Notes: generated from the letters alone by a model not told the origin. 64,000 bases of DNA from Nocardioides ochotonae (GCF_011420305.2 NZ_CP061769.1:2157001-2221000), one strand, 5' to 3'. Positions 7,915 through 17,860 are shown, counted from the stretch's first letter. Numbers and translations are program-made.

Positions 7915-9204
7915 TCAGAACGTGGCCGGCACCTGCGTGGCCACCCCGCCCAGCGCGCTGCGGGCGCGGCGTCGGTAGCGCCAGGTCTGCAGGAGTCCCA
8001 GCGCCCAGAACGGGAACTGCACGCTCATCGCCCAGGTGAACGCCTCGGGCGGATAGTCCGTGCCCCCACCGGGGGTGCGCCAGTCCAGGACGACGCCGAC
8101 GAGGATCACCAGCAGCAGGGTCGCGTAGAAGCCCGCCTGGTTGATGATCCCCGTGGCGCTGGCGAGCCGCTCGACGGGGTTCGACGTACGGCCGATGTCG
8201 AACCCGATCACCGACGCCGGCCCGCCGATCGCCACCACCACGACCAGCACGACCAGCAGCCACATCGGGGCGCTGCCCGGCCAGGCCAGGACGACGGCCC
8301 AGGTCAGGACCATCGCGGCGACCACGCTCAGCACGATCGTGGAGCGGTGCCAGGGGTTGTTGCCGATGTACCAGCCGATGACCGGGCCGGCGACGATGAA
8401 GGTGAGCACCATCAGCGACAGCAGCAGGCCGGCCTCGCCGGGGGTGCGGCCCTCCCCCTTCACGAAGAACGGGTAGCCCCACAGCATCGTGAGCAGGTTG
8501 GCGCTGAACGGCGTGCAGAAGTGCACCCAGAAGCCCAGCCGGGTGCCGGGCAGCCGCCAGGCCTCCACGAGCCCGCCGACCAGGGCGCGCGGCGAGGTGC
8601 TGGGGCCGCGGACGTGGCGCTCCTCCGGGCTGTCGCGCACCACCAGCAGCACGGCCACGCCGATGAGCAGGCCCAGGGCCGCGGCGACCAGGTAGGCGCG
8701 CGTCCAGCCCACGGCGCCCAGCGCCCAGGTCATCGGTGCCGCGGCGGCCAGGGCGCCGAGCTGGCCGACGGTGCCAGTGAGCTGGGTGAAGACGGGGATC
8801 CGGCGCACCGGGAACCAGCTGCTCACCACCCGCAGCACGCAGATGAACACCATCGCGTCGCCGGCCCCGACGACCACCCGCGCGAGGAGTGCGAGCGCAT
8901 AGGAGTCGGCGAGCGCGAAGAGGGTCTGGGCCGCGGTCATCATCGCCAGCCCGGTGAGCAGCACCGTGCGCGGGCCGAAGCGGTCCACCAGGAGACCGAC
9001 CGGCATCTGCATCAGCGCATAGACCAGCAGCTGGAGCATGGTGAACGTCGCCAGCTGGGAGGCGGAGATGTCGAAGCGCTCGCTGGCCGCCAGCCCCGCG
9101 ACGGCCAGGGACGAGCGGTGAAAGACCGCGAGCACGTAGACGCTGAGAGCGACCGCCCAGACTCCGATGGAGACCGCGAACCGCGGCGCTGACTGGCCTG
9201 TCAC
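7915..9204 (-). CDS. MFS transporter
   Basis: A 429-residue major-facilitator permease with about 12 membrane helices. The family loop between helices 2 and 3 is visible (MPVGLLVDRFGPRTVLLTGL, about residue 68-87). The N-terminus starts directly with a membrane segment (FAVSIGVWAVALSVYVLAVF). It resembles nitrate/sugar-phosphate-type MFS exporters, but no substrate can be assigned. The downstream YjbR-like gene is close enough to share its transcript. Confidence 0.85.
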   Translation of the reverse strand: MTGQSAPRFAVSIGVWAVALSVYVLAVFHRSSLAVAGLAASERFDISASQLATFTMLQLLVYALMQMPVGLLVDRFGPRTVLLTGLAMMTAAQTLFALADSYALALLARVVVGAGDAMVFICVLRVVSSWFPVRRIPVFTQLTGTVGQLGALAAAAPMTWALGAVGWTRAYLVAAALGLLIGVAVLLVVRDSPEERHVRGPSTSPRALVGGLVEAWRLPGTRLGFWVHFCTPFSANLLTMLWGYPFFVKGEGRTPGEAGLLLSLMVLTFIVAGPVIGWYIGNNPWHRSTIVLSVVAAMVLTWAVVLAWPGSAPMWLLVVLVVVVAIGGPASVIGFDIGRTSNPVERLASATGIINQAGFYATLLLVILVGVVLDWRTPGGGTDYPPEAFTWAMSVQFPFWALGLLQTWRYRRRARSALGGVATQVPATF

Positions 9205-9224
9205 CGCCTCATCGTAGGAGGTGC

Positions 9225-9662
9225 TCAGTCCAGACAGAACTCGTTGCCCTCCGGGTCGGACATCACCAGGTGTCCCGCACCCATGGGCGGCGCGGGCTCG
9301 TGCCGCTCGAGACGGCGTGCCCCGAGGGCGACGAGCCGCTCGGCCTCCGCCTCGAGCGCGGCCATCCGCTCCTCTCCCGTCAGCCCGGGCGCGGCCCGCA
9401 CGTCGAGGTGGATCCTGTTCTTGACGCTCTTCGCCTCAGGGACCCGCTGGAAGAACATGCGCGGCCCACGACCGACCGGGTCCTCGCTGGCCGAGGCGCT
9501 GTTGCGCTGCTCGGGGGGCAGACTCGCGGCGAAGTCGTCCCAGGAGCCGAACCCGGGCGGCAGCGGTGGCAGCTGGTAGCCGAGCACGGCGTTGTAGAAG
9601 AGGGACAGCGCCCGAGGGTCGGCGCAGTCGACGGTGACCTGGACCTCTCGAATCTCGCTCAT
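9225..9662 (-). CDS. VOC/glyoxalase-like protein
   Basis: A 145-residue vicinal-oxygen-chelate fold protein. It begins REVQVTVDCADPRALSLFYN, has the second-module signature MSDPEGNEFCLD at its C-terminus, and RIHLDVRAAPGLTGEER in the middle. Members are often resistance or isomerase/dioxygenase-like enzymes with a divalent metal site. The first-module metal His is not obvious, so catalysis is uncertain. A 20-base gap separates it from the MFS gene. Confidence 0.8.
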   Translation of the reverse strand: MSEIREVQVTVDCADPRALSLFYNAVLGYQLPPLPPGFGSWDDFAASLPPEQRNSASASEDPVGRGPRMFFQRVPEAKSVKNRIHLDVRAAPGLTGEERMAALEAEAERLVALGARRLERHEPAPPMGAGHLVMSDPEGNEFCLD

Positions 9663-9701
9663 GCCTCGAACCTAGGCCTGGGCACCGACAACGGACCTAC
9701 G

Positions 9702-10280
9702 ATGGCTCGGGTGAGCACCGACGACCCCTGGGCAGGGTTCAGCCTGGACCCGCGACTTCCGCAGCACGCAGCCCTACGGGCCTCGGACGGCGACCGGGCG
9801 GCCGTGCAGCAACTGCTCGCCCAGGCCTACGCCGAGGGCCGCCTCGACCACGACGAGCTCGAGGAGCGCTCCGCGGCAGCGGACGCCCTCAAGACCTACG
9901 CGGAGATCCCCGCCCTGGTCCTCGACCTGGTGCCGATCACCGTCACCGTGAAGTCCGGGCTGCGGGTGCCGATGCGCGTCGAGGACGTACGCCGCGAGGC
10001 GGCTCGGCGCTACGAGGCCGATCGGCGCGCCGCCATCCTCGCCTTCATCGGCCCCACCCTCATCTGCTGGGCGGTCTGGGTGGCGACCTCGTTCGGGAGT
10101 GGGCACTTCGAGCCGTACTTCCCGTGGCCGCTGATCGTCATGGCGGCGACGTTGGTCAACCTGCTGCGCACCACCGTCGGTCGCCACGATCGGATCGAGG
10201 AGCACGTGCGCCGCATCGAGCGCGAGCGGGCGAAGGCGCTGAAGCGCCAGCGTCGCGGCCTGCCGCCGGGGGCGTACTGA
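9702..10280 (+). CDS. DUF1707 / 2TM-domain membrane protein
   Basis: A 192-residue protein. The N-terminal DUF1707 (SHOCT-like) module is recognisable from LRASDGDRAAVQQLLAQAYA and GRLDHDELEERSAAADAL at residues ~25-65. Two membrane segments follow (ILAFIGPTLICWAVWV and PWPLIVMAATLVNLL), then a basic C-terminal tail (IERERAKALKRQRRG). Proteins of this layout are common in actinobacteria; their role is unknown, though DUF1707 occurs in proteins linked to envelope stress. An alternative GTG start lies 9 bases downstream. Confidence 0.75.
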   Translation: MARVSTDDPWAGFSLDPRLPQHAALRASDGDRAAVQQLLAQAYAEGRLDHDELEERSAAADALKTYAEIPALVLDLVPITVTVKSGLRVPMRVEDVRREAARRYEADRRAAILAFIGPTLICWAVWVATSFGSGHFEPYFPWPLIVMAATLVNLLRTTVGRHDRIEEHVRRIERERAKALKRQRRGLPPGAY

Positions 10281-10304
10281 GCCTCGGCGATCGGGCGGCC
10301 GGAC

Positions 10305-12428
10305 CTACTTGGTCGCCTCGATCATCTGGCGCAGCTCCTTCTTGAGCTCGGAGATCTCGTCGCGCAGCCGGGCGGCGACCTCGAACTGCAGCTCCGCGGC
10401 GGCGTTGCGCATCTGGTCGGTGAGATCCTGGACCAGCTGGGCCAGATCGGCGCTCGGCATGCCGGCGAGATCGGCCGCGTGCTTGCCCGCGTCGGCGCCC
10501 AGGGCCGGGACCGGCTGCTTGGCCTTCACCCCGCCGGCGCGACCCTTGGCCTCGGTGCCGGCCCAGGTCTGCAGCAGCGCCTGGGTGTTCTCGTCCTCGC
10601 GGGCGAGCATGTCGGTGATGTCGGCGATCTTCTTGCGCAGCGGCGTCGGGTCGATGCCGTGGGCGGTGTTGTAGGCGACCTGCTTCTCGCGACGCCGGTT
10701 GGTCTCCTCGATCGCCTTCTCCATCGAGGGCGTGATCTTGTCGGCGTACATGTGCACCTGACCGGAGACGTTGCGGGCCGCGCGCCCGATCGTCTGGATC
10801 AGCGACTTGTCCGAGCGCAGGAAGCCCTCCTTGTCGGCGTCGAGGATCGCGACCAGCGACACCTCGGGCAGGTCGAGGCCCTCGCGCAGCAGGTTGATGC
10901 CGACCAGGACGTCGTACTCGCCGAGGCGCAGGTCGCGCAGCAGCTCGATGCGCTTGAGGGTGTCGACCTCGGAGTGCAGGTAGCGAGTGCGGATGCCGGC
11001 GTCGAGGAGGTAGTCGGTGAGGTCCTCGGACATCTTCTTGGTGAGCGTGGTGACCAGGACCCGCTCGTGGCGCTCGGTGCGCAGCCGGATCTCGTGGATC
11101 AGGTCGTCGATCTGGCCCTTGGTCGGCTTGACCACGACCTCGGGGTCGATCAGGCCGGTGGGGCGGATGATCTGCTCGACGGCGTCGCCGCCGACCTTGT
11201 CGAGCTCGTAGTCGCCCGGGGTCGCGGAGAGGTAGATCGTCTGCCCGATGCGCTCGAGGAACTCCTCCCAGCGCAGCGGCCGGTTGTCCATCGCGCTGGG
11301 CAGGCGGAACCCGTGGTCGACCAGGTTGCGCTTGCGCGACATGTCGCCCTCGTACATGCCGCCGATCTGCGGGACCGCGACGTGCGACTCGTCGACGACG
11401 AGCAGGAAGTCCTCGGGGAAGTAGTCGAGCAGGGTGTTGGGGGCGCTGCCGGGGGCGCGGCCGTCCATGTGCATCGAGTAGTTCTCGATGCCCGAGCAGG
11501 AGCCGACCTGGCGCATCATCTCGATGTCGTAGGTGGTGCGCATCCGCAGCCGCTGGGCCTCCAGCAGCTTGCCCTCGCGCTCGAACTTGGCGAGCTGCTG
11601 CTCGAGCTCGGCCTCGATCCCGGCGATCGCGCGCTCCATGCGCTCGGGGCCCGCGATGTAGTGCGACGCCGGGAAGACGTGGAGCTCCTCGTCCTCGGTC
11701 AGCACCTCACCGGTGACGGCGTGCAGGGTCATCAGCCGCTCGATCTCGTCGCCGAAGAACTCGATGCGCACGGCGTGCTCCTCATAGACCGGGAAGATCT
11801 CGAGGGTGTCGCCACGGACCCGGAAGGTGCCGCGGGTGAAGGACATGTCGTTGCGGGTGTACTGGATCTCGACCAGGCGGCGCAGGATCGAGTCGCGGTC
11901 GTGCTCCTCGCCGACGCGCAGGCGCAGCATCCGGTCGACGTACTCCTGCGGGGTCCCGAGGCCGTAGATGCAGGAGACCGTCGAGACCACGATGACGTCG
12001 CGCCGGGTCAGCAGCGAGTTGGTCGCGCTGTGCCGCAGCCGCTCGACCTCCTCGTTGATCGAGGAGTCCTTCTCGATGTAGGTGTCGGTCTGCGGGACGT
12101 AGGCCTCGGGCTGGTAGTAGTCGTAGTAGCTGACGAAGTACTCGACCGCGTTGTCGGGGAAGAGCTGGCGCAGCTCGTTGGCGAACTGGGCGGCGAGCGT
12201 CTTGTTGGGCTGGAGCACCAGCACCGGGCGCTGCACCTGCTCGGCCACCCAGGCCACGGTGGCCGTCTTGCCGGTGCCGGTGGCGCCGAGCAGCACGATG
12301 TCCTGCACCCCGGCGTTGACCCGCTTGGTGATCTCGGCGATCGCCGCCGGTTGGTCGCCGGAGGGTGAGTAGTCCGAGACGACCTTGAAGGGCGCCACGC
12401 GGCGTTCGAGATCGGTGACCGGTCGCAT
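10305..12428 (-). CDS. uvrB: Excinuclease ABC subunit UvrB
   Basis: A 707-residue UvrB, the damage-loading helicase subunit of nucleotide-excision repair that works with UvrA and UvrC. It has the Walker A GATGTGKT at residues 48-55, the damage-probing beta-hairpin region [20 protein letters not shown], the helicase motif [24 protein letters not shown] in motif VI, and a C-terminal UVR/UvrC-binding coiled coil ([20 protein letters not shown]). The insertion from about residue 615 ([18 protein letters not shown]) is typical of actinobacterial forms. Length is normal for the family. It is expressed alone. Confidence 0.97.
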   Translation of the reverse strand: MRPVTDLERRVAPFKVVSDYSPSGDQPAAIAEITKRVNAGVQDIVLLGATGTGKTATVAWVAEQVQRPVLVLQPNKTLAAQFANELRQLFPDNAVEYFVSYYDYYQPEAYVPQTDTYIEKDSSINEEVERLRHSATNSLLTRRDVIVVSTVSCIYGLGTPQEYVDRMLRLRVGEEHDRDSILRRLVEIQYTRNDMSFTRGTFRVRGDTLEIFPVYEEHAVRIEFFGDEIERLMTLHAVTGEVLTEDEELHVFPASHYIAGPERMERAIAGIEAELEQQLAKFEREGKLLEAQRLRMRTTYDIEMMRQVGSCSGIENYSMHMDGRAPGSAPNTLLDYFPEDFLLVVDESHVAVPQIGGMYEGDMSRKRNLVDHGFRLPSAMDNRPLRWEEFLERIGQTIYLSATPGDYELDKVGGDAVEQIIRPTGLIDPEVVVKPTKGQIDDLIHEIRLRTERHERVLVTTLTKKMSEDLTDYLLDAGIRTRYLHSEVDTLKRIELLRDLRLGEYDVLVGINLLREGLDLPEVSLVAILDADKEGFLRSDKSLIQTIGRAARNVSGQVHMYADKITPSMEKAIEETNRRREKQVAYNTAHGIDPTPLRKKIADITDMLAREDENTQALLQTWAGTEAKGRAGGVKAKQPVPALGADAGKHAADLAGMPSADLAQLVQDLTDQMRNAAAELQFEVAARLRDEISELKKELRQMIEATK

Positions 12429-12502
12429 GACACCGAGCCTAGACGCGACCCCCCGACAACCGGGACGCGCGCTTCGTGGGGGCGTTGACTAGGTTGGCTC
12501 CC

Positions 12503-13762
12503 GTGACGAGCCCTGCCCCGCGCACCGACCGCCTGCTGTTGAACCTGCGCAGGGCGTTGGCCGCGCTGGTCGCAGCGCCGTTCATCCTGGCCATCGCGAT
12601 GTCGCTGGTCGACTCCTACCGGCGCCGGGGCAAGAAGCCGAAGCCGTTCCCGGTGACGCCGCCGCGCAGCGTCGACGTCGGCGAGGGCACGATCACGACC
12701 TACACCTACGGCGCCGACCTCTACGCCGACATGCTCGCCGCGATCCAGGGCGCGAAGCGCCAGGTGCTCTTCGAGACCTACCTGTGGAAGGGCGACGAGG
12801 TCGGCGAGCGATTCAAGCGGGCCCTCGCCGACGCCGCGCGGCGCGGCGTGGAGGTCTACTGCATCTACGACGGGTTCGGGAACCTCGTGGTGAACCCCCG
12901 GTTCAAGCGCTTCCCGCGCCCGATGAAGGTGCTCCGCTTCCCCTCGTACGCCGCGGGGTGGCGCTTCTTCGACGTCACCCGCTACGGCCGCGACCACCGC
13001 AAGATCCTCGTGGTCGACGACTCCGAGGCGTTCGTCGGCGGCTACAACATCGGCTCGGCCTACGAGACGGAGTGGCGCGACACCCACATCCGGGTCACCG
13101 GCCCGGCGGTGTGGGACCTCAAGCGCGCCTTCGCCGACTTCTGGAACCTCAACCGTCGCCGGCGCCTGCACGCCAGCGAGCCGCCGCTGCTGCTCGACAC
13201 CGCCTCCACCTGGGAGCCGCAGATCCGGATCCACCGCAACGTGCCGCGGCTGTGGATGTTCCCGATCCGCAACCTCTACCTCGAGGCGATCGCCCGCTCC
13301 TACCGCCGGGTCTGGCTGACCACCGCCTACTTCCTGCCCGACCAGGACTTCGTCGACACGCTGCGCGCGGCGGCCCAGCGCGGGGTCGACGTGCGGCTCC
13401 TGGTGCCGCTGAAGTCCAACCACGTCGTGGCCGACTGGATCTCGCGCGGCTACTACAGCCAGCTGCTCGACGCCGGGGTGCGGATCTTCCGCTACCGCGA
13501 CGCGATGGTCCACGCCAAGACCATGACCATCGACGGCAGCTGGAGCACCGTCGGCACCGCCAACATCGACCGGCTCAGCCTCCAGGGCAACTACGAGATC
13601 AACGTCGAGATCTTCGACGAGGGCCTGGCGCAGAACCTCGAGGAGATCTTCAGCGTCGACCAGTCCCACTCCCTCGAGCTCACCGCGGGCGAGTGGGCGG
13701 CGCGCGACCTGCACCGCAAGTTCACCGAGAACGTGCTCGCCCCGCTGCGTCCGCTGCTCTGA
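12503..13762 (+). CDS. Phospholipase D-family protein / cardiolipin synthase-like
   Basis: A 419-residue membrane-anchored PLD-superfamily enzyme. One N-terminal membrane segment (ALAALVAAPFILAIAMSLVD) is followed by two HKD motifs, HRKILVVDDSEAFVGG at about residue 165 and HAKTMTIDGSWSTVGT at about residue 337. Paired HKD motifs make a phosphatidyl-transfer site, so cardiolipin synthase activity is the likeliest role, although bacterial cardiolipin synthases usually carry two N-terminal helices. I prefer the GTG at 12503; a GTG at 12476 would add nine residues. It diverges from uvrB. Confidence 0.85.
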   Translation: MTSPAPRTDRLLLNLRRALAALVAAPFILAIAMSLVDSYRRRGKKPKPFPVTPPRSVDVGEGTITTYTYGADLYADMLAAIQGAKRQVLFETYLWKGDEVGERFKRALADAARRGVEVYCIYDGFGNLVVNPRFKRFPRPMKVLRFPSYAAGWRFFDVTRYGRDHRKILVVDDSEAFVGGYNIGSAYETEWRDTHIRVTGPAVWDLKRAFADFWNLNRRRRLHASEPPLLLDTASTWEPQIRIHRNVPRLWMFPIRNLYLEAIARSYRRVWLTTAYFLPDQDFVDTLRAAAQRGVDVRLLVPLKSNHVVADWISRGYYSQLLDAGVRIFRYRDAMVHAKTMTIDGSWSTVGTANIDRLSLQGNYEINVEIFDEGLAQNLEEIFSVDQSHSLELTAGEWAARDLHRKFTENVLAPLRPLL

Positions 13763-13792
13763 GCGCCGGGCCCGGCGGCCGGCGGCCGCGGC

Positions 13793-15943
13793 TCAGCCGA
13801 CGCCGTTGATCGCGTCGACGGCCCCCTGGACGTCCCCGAGGTCGTAGTGGTCGACGGCGACGAAGTTGGGGATCTGCCCACGCTCGCGCCAGCACTGCTC
13901 CAGGCGCGGCAGCAGCACGTCCTCGGAGTTCACCCGGCTCGCGCTGGCCACCTTGGTCGCGAACCCGCTGAGCCAGTGGTTCACCAGGAACAGCGGTGCG
14001 GTCGCGCGCCCACGGAACAGCTCGCAGGTGAAGTCCGACGGGCTGGCGAAGCTGTACGGCGTGTCCTGGGACCAGATCGTGGCGTCGATGATCCAGGGGT
14101 ACTCATCCCCGCCGCCGACGTTCTCGTGAAGCACGACCACACGCTGGCCGGACTCCGACATCTCCGCGAGCGTCGGCCAGGGCTCCCCACGCTCCGGGGT
14201 GTAGACGGAGGGCAGCAGGCCAGCGTCGTCGAACACCTTCGCGGTGTCCTCGGGGCTGACCTCGTCCTGGATGAAGAACGTCAGCACCTGGCGGGGATTG
14301 GCCTCCAGCCACTCCTCGACCTCGCTCATCAGCGGCGTCCAGGCCGTCGAGCCGAGCTCGCACAGCGCATGGCACAGGTACGGCTCGGGCTCCCCCGTCG
14401 GCTCCAGGGAGAGCGCCGAGCGCACCCGCAACGCGGACTCGACGACCGCCGCGCCGTACAGCTCGCGGGCCTCCGCCAGCGCCGCGTCACGGCCGTCCTC
14501 GGCGGTCGCGATCACACCCTCACGGTCGGTGGTCTGGCCGTACCAGGAGTCGATGAGGAAGACCCGGACGCCGTCCTCGAGCTGCCCGATCACCCCGGTC
14601 GGCTGCTCGCCGAGGAACCAGCCGGGCTCGTCGACGGCCGCCATCGAATTGTGCGTGGCCACCTGGGCGATCTCGTCGTAACGGCGGTCGCAGAGCTCGA
14701 CGTGGCCGTTGCAGCCGGGGTCCGGCCTGCTCGCCGCGGGGTAGCGCGTGCCGGCGGGCCAGCCGCCGAGGACCAGCGTCCCGGCGATGAGCAGCGCGGC
14801 GAGCCCGCCCGCGACCACGCGCAGGAGCCGCCCGTGCGCGTGGCCCGGTCGTGGCGAGACCCGGTCGAGGTAGGTGATGAACGACCGACCCAGCTCCAGC
14901 AGCCCGTACAGGACGAGGGCCACACCGAGGGCGACCAGGGCGACGGCCAACACCTGCAGCGGGCGCACGACCAGCAGCAGACCGCCCCCCAGGACCGCGG
15001 CGCCGCGTGCTGCGGTCATCCGCGGGGTCCCCGTGCCGAGCGCGAGCTCGCGGCCACGGGCGGCCAGCGCGGCCGGCGACTGCCGGGCCTCGGGGGTCGA
15101 GACCAGGACGGTCAGCAGGGCCACCGCCCCGACCACGGCGGTGGTGCGCCACAGCGAGTCGTCGAGCTCGTCCCAGATGGCGAGCACCAGCGCCCCCGAC
15201 AGGCCGTCGCCGGCCCGGGCGCCGAGGAGCGCGCCGGTGACCACGTTGCCGACGACGAGGAGAGCGACCACCAGCAACGCCCCCTCCCCGACACGTCGGA
15301 GCGCGGAGTCCCAGGTGCGGAGGCGTAGCCACCCGGCGGCGGCGAGCAGGAGCACACCGAGCAACGGGAGCAACCAGGCCAGCAGGGCGATCGCCTGCGC
15401 CGCCTCGATCAGATCGGTGGTGAAGTCCTGGCCCCCGAACGCGGAGAGCGTGACCTCGAGGTCGTCGGGGATCCGGGCCCCGGCGTCGGGCGCGACCTCG
15501 CGCAGCGCGGTGACCAGCACGGCCGCGACGTCGGCGATGCGCAGCACCACCTGGTCCTGGTCGGTGGAGACGAGCGCGCCGTGCAGGGGCTCCAGCACCG
15601 AGCGGACCACGGGCCCGAGGGCGTCGCTGGCGATGATCGCGCTCGCCGTCGACTCGACCAGAGGACGCACCGCGGCCAGCTCGGGCTCGGCCTCGAGGAC
15701 CTCGTCGGTCAACGCGACGCCGAGGTGCCGGGCGACCGCCGGGTCGGAGCGCACCGCGTCGGCGTGCCGGGCGAACTCGCTGCCGTCGACGACCTCCCGG
15801 TTCACGACGCCGGCGAGCATCCCCACGAACAGGCAGAGCACACCGAGGACGGTCAGCCCGCGCGCGAGCCAGCGGACCCCCGGGCTCAGGACCGGCCGCT
15901 CGACCGGCTGCTCGAGCGGCGGCGGGTCCTCGTGCGCGGCCAC
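13793..15943 (-). CDS. Membrane protein with C-terminal PI-PLC-like domain
   Basis: A 716-residue protein. The N-terminal half (residues ~20-400) contains about 7-8 membrane helices interrupted by an extracytoplasmic loop. After the last helix (GGLAALLIAGTLVLGGW, ~residue 385) comes an external domain of ~310 residues related to phosphatidylinositol-specific phospholipase C X-domains. It shows the typical start THNSMAAVDEP with the first active-site His, then GVRVFLIDSWYG. The second catalytic His is not clear to me. Two Cys pairs (CNGHVELCD, CHALCELG) suggest disulphides. Substrate is unknown; a surface lipid or glycolipid phosphodiester is plausible. Confidence 0.72.
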   Translation of the reverse strand: MAAHEDPPPLEQPVERPVLSPGVRWLARGLTVLGVLCLFVGMLAGVVNREVVDGSEFARHADAVRSDPAVARHLGVALTDEVLEAEPELAAVRPLVESTASAIIASDALGPVVRSVLEPLHGALVSTDQDQVVLRIADVAAVLVTALREVAPDAGARIPDDLEVTLSAFGGQDFTTDLIEAAQAIALLAWLLPLLGVLLLAAAGWLRLRTWDSALRRVGEGALLVVALLVVGNVVTGALLGARAGDGLSGALVLAIWDELDDSLWRTTAVVGAVALLTVLVSTPEARQSPAALAARGRELALGTGTPRMTAARGAAVLGGGLLLVVRPLQVLAVALVALGVALVLYGLLELGRSFITYLDRVSPRPGHAHGRLLRVVAGGLAALLIAGTLVLGGWPAGTRYPAASRPDPGCNGHVELCDRRYDEIAQVATHNSMAAVDEPGWFLGEQPTGVIGQLEDGVRVFLIDSWYGQTTDREGVIATAEDGRDAALAEARELYGAAVVESALRVRSALSLEPTGEPEPYLCHALCELGSTAWTPLMSEVEEWLEANPRQVLTFFIQDEVSPEDTAKVFDDAGLLPSVYTPERGEPWPTLAEMSESGQRVVVLHENVGGGDEYPWIIDATIWSQDTPYSFASPSDFTCELFRGRATAPLFLVNHWLSGFATKVASASRVNSEDVLLPRLEQCWRERGQIPNFVAVDHYDLGDVQGAVDAINGVG

Positions 15944-15997
15944 GCTCGGAGCCTAGTGCGTGGCGGCGCGGCCGCGCTGCTCGACCGGACCACCGGA

Positions 15998-16936
15998 TCA
16001 GCGCCGCCGGACCTGCGCCGGCAGGTGGGTGCGGGGCGCCATCCGGGGGCCACGCCGGGGTCGGTGCAGGCCGGCGACCACGACGAGCAGCGGGACGCGG
16101 CCGCGCTGGGGGCGCCAGGGCTCGAGGAAGGCCTCGAGCTGGGCGTCGTCGAACTCCGTGCCGGTCAGCGCCCAGCCGACGTCCTTGGCCACGTGGTAGT
16201 CCCCGAACGACACGGCATCGGGGTCGCCATGGGCGCGCTGGCGCACCTCGGCGCTCGTCCAGACGCCGATGCCCGGGAGCGAGCGCAGCCGGCGGTCCAC
16301 CTCGTCGCCGGGCAGCCCGACCGTCCGCTCGAGCGAATCCGCGACCCGCGCGGCGGTCACGATCGCTCGGGAGCGGGCGCCGTCGACGTGCATCTGCAGC
16401 CATGCCCAGGACGGGACGCGCCGCAACGCCTCGGCGCCGGGCTGGACGCGCAGCCGCCGGTCGGCGCCCGGGCCCGGTGCGGGCTCGCCGTAGCGCTGCA
16501 CCAGCATCCGGAAGCCGGCGAACGCCTCCTGGCCGGTGACCTTCTGCTCCAGCACCGCCGGCACCAGGGCCTCGAGCACCAGCCCGGTGCGCCCGAGACG
16601 CAGGTGCGGATGGCGCCGCCAGGCCTCCTTCAGCACCGGGTGCCGGGGCTCGAAGCCACTCCAGTCGTCGCTGTCGCCCAGCAGGTCGGGGACCGAGGCC
16701 AGCGCCCAGTCGGCCCCCGGGCCCCAGGCCTGCGCGTGGATCTCGCCGAGGTCGCGGCGCGCGTGCAGGACCAGGGTCGCCGGGCCCTCCGGCGTACCGA
16801 TCCCGCGCCAGTGGCGGCCCGCTCCGTCCACCTGGTAGGTCGGGTCCCCCGGGCCCCGGCGCAGCGCGCGCATCGTCTGCGGGGTGGCCGGCCACGACGG
16901 GCGCCAGACCCGCTCGCGCGCGGCGGAGGAGCTCAC
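15998..16936 (-). CDS. DNA-3-methyladenine glycosylase (AlkA/HhH-GPD type)
   Basis: A 312-residue base-excision repair glycosylase. The helix-hairpin-helix LPGIGVWTSAEV lies at about residue 220 and the catalytic Asp is in SFGDYHVAKD about 25 residues later, the HhH-GPD arrangement. The N-terminal third (AlkA-N-like) is present, and EQKVTGQEAFAGFR is the usual helix preceding the fold. It removes alkylated bases. The C-terminal ~25 residues are Arg-rich and may assist DNA contact. It stands alone, divergent from the crotonase gene. Confidence 0.88.
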   Translation of the reverse strand: MSSSAARERVWRPSWPATPQTMRALRRGPGDPTYQVDGAGRHWRGIGTPEGPATLVLHARRDLGEIHAQAWGPGADWALASVPDLLGDSDDWSGFEPRHPVLKEAWRRHPHLRLGRTGLVLEALVPAVLEQKVTGQEAFAGFRMLVQRYGEPAPGPGADRRLRVQPGAEALRRVPSWAWLQMHVDGARSRAIVTAARVADSLERTVGLPGDEVDRRLRSLPGIGVWTSAEVRQRAHGDPDAVSFGDYHVAKDVGWALTGTEFDDAQLEAFLEPWRPQRGRVPLLVVVAGLHRPRRGPRMAPRTHLPAQVRRR

Positions 16937-17004
16937 CCCCCGACGCTAACCCCGCCCGCCGACAGCGGGTCGTCGGGGCCGACCACGGCGACCCTCCACA
17001 GGCC

Positions 17005-17018
17005 TGCAACCTGTTCTA
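17005..17018. promoter_or_regulatory. KstR-type operator at crotonase gene
   Basis: TGCAACCTGTTCTA fits TnnAACnnGTTnnA at every fixed position. It ends 11 bases before the ATG of the enoyl-CoA hydratase gene, so it would overlap the ribosome-binding and transcription-start region. Confidence 0.75.
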
Positions 17019-17029
17019 GTCTGCGGCCC

Positions 17030-17815
17030 ATGACGCTGCAGATCTCCGACCACCAGCGGGTGCGCACCCTCGTGCTCGACCGTCCCGACGCGCTCAACGC
17101 CTTCGACGAGGCGCTGTACGACGCGACCACCGAGGCGCTGCTGGACGCGGCGGCGGACCCGGGCGTCGCGGTGGTGCTGCTGACCGGGGCCGGCCGGGCC
17201 TTCAGCGCCGGCACCGACCTGCGCGAGATGCACGCGCGCACGACCGACCCGGAGTTCGTGCCGGGCAAGCACGGGTTCATCGGCCTGCTGGACGCGCTCG
17301 TGGAGTTCCCCAAGCCGCTGATCTGCGCGGTCAACGGCATCGGGATCGGCATCGGCGCGACGATCCTCGGCTTCGCCGACCTCGCGTTCATGGCGAGCAC
17401 CGCGCGGCTGAAGTGCCCGTTCACCTCGCTGGGCGTGGCGCCCGAGGCGGCGTCGTCCTACCTCTTCCCGCGGCTGGTCGGGCGTCAGGACGCCGCGTGG
17501 ATGCTGATGTCCTCCGAGTGGATCGACGCCGCCCAGGCGCACGAGATGGGCCTGGTGTGGAAGGTCTGCGAGCCCGGGGACCTCCTGGCCGAGGCGACCC
17601 GGCACGCCGAGGTGCTCGCGGCCCGCCCGATCTCGAGCCTGGTCGCGGTCAAGCGCACGATGAGCGCCCCGCTGCGCGCCGACATCGACGCCGCCCGGGA
17701 GCGCGAGAACGCCGCGTTCGCCGAGCTGATGGGCGGACCCGCCAACCTCGAGGCGCTGAGCGCCTTCGCCGAGGGCCGCCCGGCCGACTTCACCGCCCTG
17801 CCGCCCGGCTGGTGA
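17030..17815 (+). CDS. Enoyl-CoA hydratase/isomerase (crotonase family), probable KstR target
   Basis: A 261-residue crotonase. It carries the first oxyanion-hole region AGRAFSAGTDLREMH (about residues 55-69), the second NGIGIGIGATILGFAD (about 102-117), and a Glu in TSLGVAPEAASSYLFPRL. The second catalytic Glu of hydratases is not clearly conserved, so isomerase or hydrolase activity is possible. The ATG is preceded at 11 bases by a sequence matching the KstR operator, placing the gene in the steroid regulon, presumably for side-chain or ring beta-oxidation of CoA esters. It has no linked operon partners. Confidence 0.85.
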   Translation: MTLQISDHQRVRTLVLDRPDALNAFDEALYDATTEALLDAAADPGVAVVLLTGAGRAFSAGTDLREMHARTTDPEFVPGKHGFIGLLDALVEFPKPLICAVNGIGIGIGATILGFADLAFMASTARLKCPFTSLGVAPEAASSYLFPRLVGRQDAAWMLMSSEWIDAAQAHEMGLVWKVCEPGDLLAEATRHAEVLAARPISSLVAVKRTMSAPLRADIDAARERENAAFAELMGGPANLEALSAFAEGRPADFTALPPGW

Positions 17816-17860
17816 CCCGCGGAGGAGGGCGCCGGCCGGACGGCGAGGACGGCAGGCGGC

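Noticed and set aside
16933..17605. Minus-strand open frames over the crotonase gene
   Set aside because: The plus-strand protein has all crotonase motifs and a start site with a KstR operator; the opposite frames have no recognisable domain.
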